Assembly: GCA_032068765.1 (NCBI GenBank)
Contig: DAMBHY010000011.1
Coordinates: 10,957 to 74,956 of the forward strand
Source of the DNA: DAMBHY01 sp032068765
GTDB lineage: Bacteria; Bacteroidota; Bacteroidia; Bacteroidales; Dysgonomonadaceae
Direction of reading: 5' to 3'
Length of the DNA stretch: 64,000 bases
Of this stretch, positions 60,798 to 64,000 are shown one piece after another. Positions within the stretch are counted from its first letter, which is position 1. Every line of letters starts with the position of its first letter. The position numbers and the translations under genes were made by a program. The notes beneath the pieces are model-generated. The model was not told the DNA's origin and ran no database searches. It worked only from the letters and a program-made list of their open reading frames with translations.

Positions 60798-60917
60798 ATG
60801 CTTGAGCAAAAAGTACCATTTGAAGTGAAAGAATATCTTCTGCGCGAGCAGATGATTGATCACATTTCTACATTATCATCTGCGATTGCATATCAATTGT
60901 TTTCATCTTTTTTGTAG
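60798..60917 (+). CDS. Candidate 39-residue protein upstream of the SpoU gene
   Basis: An ATG frame of 39 codons (MLEQKVPFEVKEYLLREQ at the start) in the 315-base gap between tkt and the SpoU methyltransferase gene. Residue composition, with Glu, Val, Lys and Leu at the start, looks more protein-like than most chance frames here, but the stop lies inside the TAGCTTTG promoter box, and no family is recognised. It could be the decayed end of a longer gene. Confidence 0.25.
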   Translation: MLEQKVPFEVKEYLLREQMIDHISTLSSAIAYQLFSSFL

Positions 60918-60922
60918 CTTTG
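60915..60922 (+). promoter_or_regulatory. Probable -7 box of the SpoU methyltransferase gene
   Basis: TAGCTTTG fits TAnnTTTG, 26 bases before the start codon. TTG trinucleotides upstream are at 15 and 26 bases, neither the standard spacing. Confidence 0.5.
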
Positions 60923-60948
60923 CATCTGCACACAACAACCCTACTGCG

Positions 60949-61695
60949 ATGTCACTTAGTAAAGTAAAAATAAAATATATTCAATCTCTGAAAGATAAAA
61001 AAACGAGAAATAAGGAAAGCGTGTTTGTAGCCGAAGGACAAAAACTTGTTTCTGAATTGCTCGCTACCTGTCGATGCAAATTTATTGCATCATCCAACGA
61101 ATTTGTGAAAAGATACCATGAAAATTGTGAAGTCATTGAAGCGAGTGAAAACGAATTGCGAAAAGCAACATTTCTAAAAACCGCACCCGATGTAATCGGC
61201 ATATTTTATAAACCTGATAATCAACTAGATGTTAATTTAATCAAAAATAATCTATCTATCGTTTTAGATGGCATACAAGACCCCGGAAATTTGGGAACTA
61301 TCATCAGAATTGCAGACTGGTTTGGGATAAAAAATATCATTTGCTCCGAAGATACCGCCGATGCTTACAGTCCGAAAGTCATACAAGCAACGATGGGAGC
61401 CATTGCCAGAGTGAATGTATTTAATACCGTCGTTGCAGAATTATTGAAAGAGTTAGAAGATTTACCGATATACGGCACTTTTCTAGACGGCGAAAATATT
61501 TACTCAAAACAGCTTACAAACAAAGGAATCATAGTGATGGGAAATGAAGGTCAGGGCATCCGTCCCGAAATAGAAAAACTTGTCTCAGAAAGATTGTTCA
61601 TTCCTCCTTTTCCGTCAGAAAGCGAAACATCCGAGTCCTTAAACGTAGCTGTTGCGACCGCCATCACCTGTTCTGAGTTTCGCAGAAGGGTATAA
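60949..61695 (+). CDS. SpoU/TrmH family RNA methyltransferase
   Basis: 248 residues from the ATG at 60949; the frame is open to 60856, but that would overlap the promoter. An N-terminal substrate-binding domain (KDKKTRNKESVFVAEGQKLVSELL) precedes the SPOUT knot with its three motifs: LDGIQDPGNLGTIIRIADWFG near 113, IVMGNEGQGIRPEI near 196 and LNVAVATAI near 232. It 2'-O-methylates a ribose in rRNA or tRNA; the exact target cannot be assigned. Confidence 0.93.
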   Translation: MSLSKVKIKYIQSLKDKKTRNKESVFVAEGQKLVSELLATCRCKFIASSNEFVKRYHENCEVIEASENELRKATFLKTAPDVIGIFYKPDNQLDVNLIKNNLSIVLDGIQDPGNLGTIIRIADWFGIKNIICSEDTADAYSPKVIQATMGAIARVNVFNTVVAELLKELEDLPIYGTFLDGENIYSKQLTNKGIIVMGNEGQGIRPEIEKLVSERLFIPPFPSESETSESLNVAVATAITCSEFRRRV

Positions 61696-61723
61696 AAAAA
61701 TCACGTATGTGACATACGTGATT
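61694..61723 (-). terminator. Terminator of tRNA-His
   Basis: A 12-base perfect palindrome (61699-61710 and 61712-61723), followed on the minus strand by seven T. It lies 46 bases after the 3' end of tRNA-His and 3 bases after the SpoU gene stop. Confidence 0.85.
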
Positions 61724-61769
61724 ACCTAAAACAAATCTTAAGAGAACAAAATCTCTCTCACGAGAGAAG

Positions 61770-61844
<75 letters not shown>

Positions 61845-61953
61845 ATCTTGATTTGTGCGTGCAAAGATACATATTTTTCATTTAATTAGAAATATGTGTC
61901 ATCTTTTTTTAGCAAAAAAATAACCAAAACATAAAAACGAGACATAAAATTTG

Positions 61954-61961
61954 TATATTTG
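61954..61961 (+). promoter_or_regulatory. Probable -7 box of the DUF151-rsmE-nth operon
   Basis: TATATTTG fits TAnnTTTG, 20 bases before the DUF151 start codon; -33 not clear. Confidence 0.45.
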
Positions 61962-61981
61962 ATTATACAAAAATATTCGAA

Positions 61982-62578
61982 ATGTCTGAAAACAAAATTA
62001 AACTTAGCATACTTGGAATTTCTTTTAGTCAAGTTCAACCTGGCGCATATGCGCTGATATTTGCAGAAGAAAACGGAATACGTAGACTGCCTGTAGTCAT
62101 CGGTACACCGGAGGCACAATCCATCGCCATAGTGATGGAAAATATCCCTACTCCGCGTCCGCTTACCCACGATTTGATAAAGAACCTGATGTCCGAATTC
62201 TCTATAAGTCTGAAGGAAGTTTTGATTTATAAATTTGAAAACGGTGCGTTTCATGCAGAACTCTTATTTTTGCAAGGAGAGAAAGAAATTCGTATGGATG
62301 CGCGCACTTCCGATGCGGTCGCCATTGCATTGCGCACAAGTTCTCCAATCTATACAACATCGGAAATCATGGAAAAAATGGCTGTAGTTTTCGATGAGAC
62401 CATTACCAATCTTACTGATACAGTATTAAGAGAAGAAGATAATGAAGAGGAAGATTTGGATGATATAACTATACTCACCATCGAAGAATTGTCAAATTTA
62501 TTGGAAAAAGCCATTCAGGATGAAGATTATGAATTGGCAACACGCCTTCGAGACGAAATAAATACACGCAAGAAATAG
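61982..62578 (+). CDS. Bifunctional nuclease family (DUF151) protein with UVR motif
   Basis: 198 residues. The DUF151 domain covers about residues 5-130 (PVVIGTPEAQSIAIVMENIPTPRPLTHDL; then ARTSDAVAIALRTSSPIY). The last 35 residues (LSNLLEKAIQDEDYELATRLRDEI) form a UvrB/UvrC-type interaction motif. Plant and archaeal relatives have been reported to cut DNA and RNA. The acidic stretch EEDNEEEDLDD joins the two parts. First of three closely spaced genes with rsmE and nth. Confidence 0.93.
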   Translation: MSENKIKLSILGISFSQVQPGAYALIFAEENGIRRLPVVIGTPEAQSIAIVMENIPTPRPLTHDLIKNLMSEFSISLKEVLIYKFENGAFHAELLFLQGEKEIRMDARTSDAVAIALRTSSPIYTTSEIMEKMAVVFDETITNLTDTVLREEDNEEEDLDDITILTIEELSNLLEKAIQDEDYELATRLRDEINTRKK

Positions 62579-62590
62579 TCGTTCACTTTT

Positions 62591-63298
62591 ATGCCAGATA
62601 CTTTATTTTACTTTCCGAATATTCAAATAAACAAACAATTACCAGAAGAAGAATCGCACCACATCGTCAGAGTGCTACGGATGAACGAGGGTGATGCGAT
62701 TACCATTTCAGATGGAAAAGGATATTTTTACGATTGCAGAATCATACAGGCGCATCCAAAACATTGCATGTTAGAGGTTGAGAAAAAATATTTTCAATCT
62801 TTATCATGGAATTTTACGTTAGAAATAGCTTTTGCACCCACCAAAAATATGGATCGCAACGAATGGTTTTGTGAAAAAGCGACAGAAATTGGAATTAACT
62901 CATTAATTCCTTTCAAAACTGATTTCTCCGAAAGAAAAGAAATTAAAACAGAGCGCTTGAAGAAAATTTCGATAGCTGCAATGAAACAATCTAAACAATC
63001 TTTTCTTCCAAATATTCTAGAGATGAAAAGTTTCGATGAGGTTATTTCAAAAGACTTTCTAGGACAAAAGTTCATCGCCCATTGCTATAAATTCGAAAAA
63101 AAATCATTGGCAACGGAATATAAAAAAGGGAATAATGCCCTTATTCTTATCGGTCCGGAAGGCGACTTCAGTGAAGAAGAAGTGCAAAAAGCTATAAGAC
63201 GCGGATTCACGCCTATTAGTTTAGGAGAAAATCGATTGAGAACCGAAACTGCCTGCCTTGCGGCTTGTCATACTATACACGTAATAAATCAATTGTGA
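62591..63298 (+). CDS. rsmE: 16S rRNA m3U1498 methyltransferase
   Basis: 235 residues, SPOUT class. HHIVRVLRMNEGDAITISDGKG is the N-terminal PUA-like domain; knot motifs are FAPTKNMDRNEWFCEKATEIGI near 77, LIGPEGDFSEEEVQKA near 190 and LGENRLRTETACLAA near 212. It methylates U1498 of 16S rRNA. It lies 12 bases after the DUF151 gene and 3 bases before nth. Confidence 0.96.
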   Translation: MPDTLFYFPNIQINKQLPEEESHHIVRVLRMNEGDAITISDGKGYFYDCRIIQAHPKHCMLEVEKKYFQSLSWNFTLEIAFAPTKNMDRNEWFCEKATEIGINSLIPFKTDFSERKEIKTERLKKISIAAMKQSKQSFLPNILEMKSFDEVISKDFLGQKFIAHCYKFEKKSLATEYKKGNNALILIGPEGDFSEEEVQKAIRRGFTPISLGENRLRTETACLAACHTIHVINQL

Positions 63299-63301
63299 GC
63301 A

Positions 63302-63949
63302 ATGCTTAAGAAAGAGCGATACAAAAAAGTAATAGAATGGTTTCTCGAAAACGCGGAATCTTCCGAAACTGAACTGCATTACAAAAATCCTTTTCAACTG
63401 CTGATTGCAGTTATTTTATCTGCTCAATGCACCGATAAACGTGTGAATATGATTACCCCTGCTTTGTTCGAGGCATTTCCAACAGCGGAAGTTTTGGCGG
63501 TATCATCTCCTGATGATGTTTTTACCTACATTCGCTCCTGCTCCTATCCTAACAATAAGTCTAAGAATTTGGTAAAGATGGCGCAAAAACTACTCTCTGA
63601 CTTTAGAGGAGAAGTACCAACCAATTTGGATGATTTGTTGACTATTCCAGGAGTCGGACGAAAAACAGCCAACGTGATGTTGGCTGTGGCTTTTGATACT
63701 CCTGCAATGCCTGTTGACACTCATGTTTTTCGTGTTTCCAACAGAATCGGATTAACAAATAATTCTAAATCGCCACTTCAAACAGAGAAAGAATTGGTCA
63801 AATATATTCCGAAAAATCTGTTGTCTGATGCTCATCATTGGCTGATACTTCATGGTCGATATGTGTGTACCGCCCGTAGCCCAAAATGTGATAAGTGCGG
63901 AATCACGGAATGGTGTGAGTATTTTGAAAAGAATAAGTCTAACTTATGA
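63302..63949 (+). CDS. nth: Endonuclease III
   Basis: 215 residues. Base-excision repair glycosylase/AP lyase for oxidised pyrimidines. Helix-hairpin-helix LTIPGVGRKTANVML carries the catalytic lysine (near 122), VDTHVFRVSNR the catalytic aspartate (near 140), and the C-terminus has the [4Fe-4S] ligands in the spacing C-x6-C-x2-C-x5-C. Complete; the remaining 51 bases of the window hold no recognised feature. Confidence 0.97.
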   Translation: MLKKERYKKVIEWFLENAESSETELHYKNPFQLLIAVILSAQCTDKRVNMITPALFEAFPTAEVLAVSSPDDVFTYIRSCSYPNNKSKNLVKMAQKLLSDFRGEVPTNLDDLLTIPGVGRKTANVMLAVAFDTPAMPVDTHVFRVSNRIGLTNNSKSPLQTEKELVKYIPKNLLSDAHHWLILHGRYVCTARSPKCDKCGITEWCEYFEKNKSNL

Positions 63950-64000
63950 CTAGTCCTAAATAACCGTTACAGGTTTATAGACAAAAATACTTTATTTTAT

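Overview
The window is one contiguous stretch of an AT-rich, gene-dense bacterial chromosome, almost certainly Bacteroidota and probably an anaerobic, fermenting member of the Bacteroidales. Four things point there. Many genes are preceded by the Bacteroidota promoter motif TAnnTTTG, sometimes with TTG about 19-20 bases upstream. The gene order rpmB-rpmG-DUF4295-ftsY-rimO followed by HU-like genes is a Bacteroidota arrangement. Families largely restricted to the phylum are present (DUF4295, DUF4468, a membrane-bound HU/LysM protein). The metabolism (methylaspartate pathway, heterodimeric methylmalonyl-CoA mutase, one-chain formate-THF ligase) suits a fermenter.

Layout. 0.1-8.9 kb (minus): a nine-gene operon for B12-dependent glutamate fermentation, mutS-mutL-mutE-mal, then an AtuA-like protein, DUF4387, a P-loop protein with an AlaRS-like editing domain, and a two-subunit fumarase-type hydratase that is probably mesaconase. 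It carries glutamate through 3-methylaspartate and mesaconate to citramalate. 9.2-11.2 kb: fhs and a small HExxH protein. 11.4-18.7 kb: tRNA-Lys, two HU-like proteins (one membrane-anchored with LysM), rimO, ftsY, ribosomal proteins L33 and L28, a TPR protein, ribH, tRNA-Tyr and tRNA-Gly. 18.8-29.6 kb: MATE exporter, lipoprotein PPIase, DUF72, a divergent alanine dehydrogenase-like protein, then aroK, cls, rsgA, frr, pyrH, birA, yjbR, yraN, and tadA on the other strand.

29.6-30.4 kb is a gene-poor gap holding a 42-bp-period array of nine small palindromes. 32.3-36.4 kb encodes a proton-translocating transhydrogenase whose beta subunit carries three tandem copies of the soluble nucleotide-binding domain III; this is the most striking feature of the window. 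36.6-41.4 kb: SMR exporter, secreted GH36 alpha-galactosidase, and a lone GIY-YIG endonuclease with three zinc-knuckle repeats. 41.5-45.5 kb: both methylmalonyl-CoA mutase subunits. 45.7-53.1 kb: a peptidoglycan turnover/recycling cluster (COG4299 acyltransferase, NamZ, AmpG-like permease with a periplasmic insert, SpoIID/LytB protein, GT2), with a second, 21-bp-period palindrome array. 53.2-64 kb: a phosphatase-lipid kinase fusion, hisS, S41 protease, GH25 lysozyme, rpiB, transketolase, a SpoU methyltransferase, tRNA-His, DUF151 nuclease, rsmE and nth.

No CRISPR array, prophage, insertion sequence, rRNA operon or known riboswitch was recognised. Functional calls rest on family motifs read by eye, with no database search.
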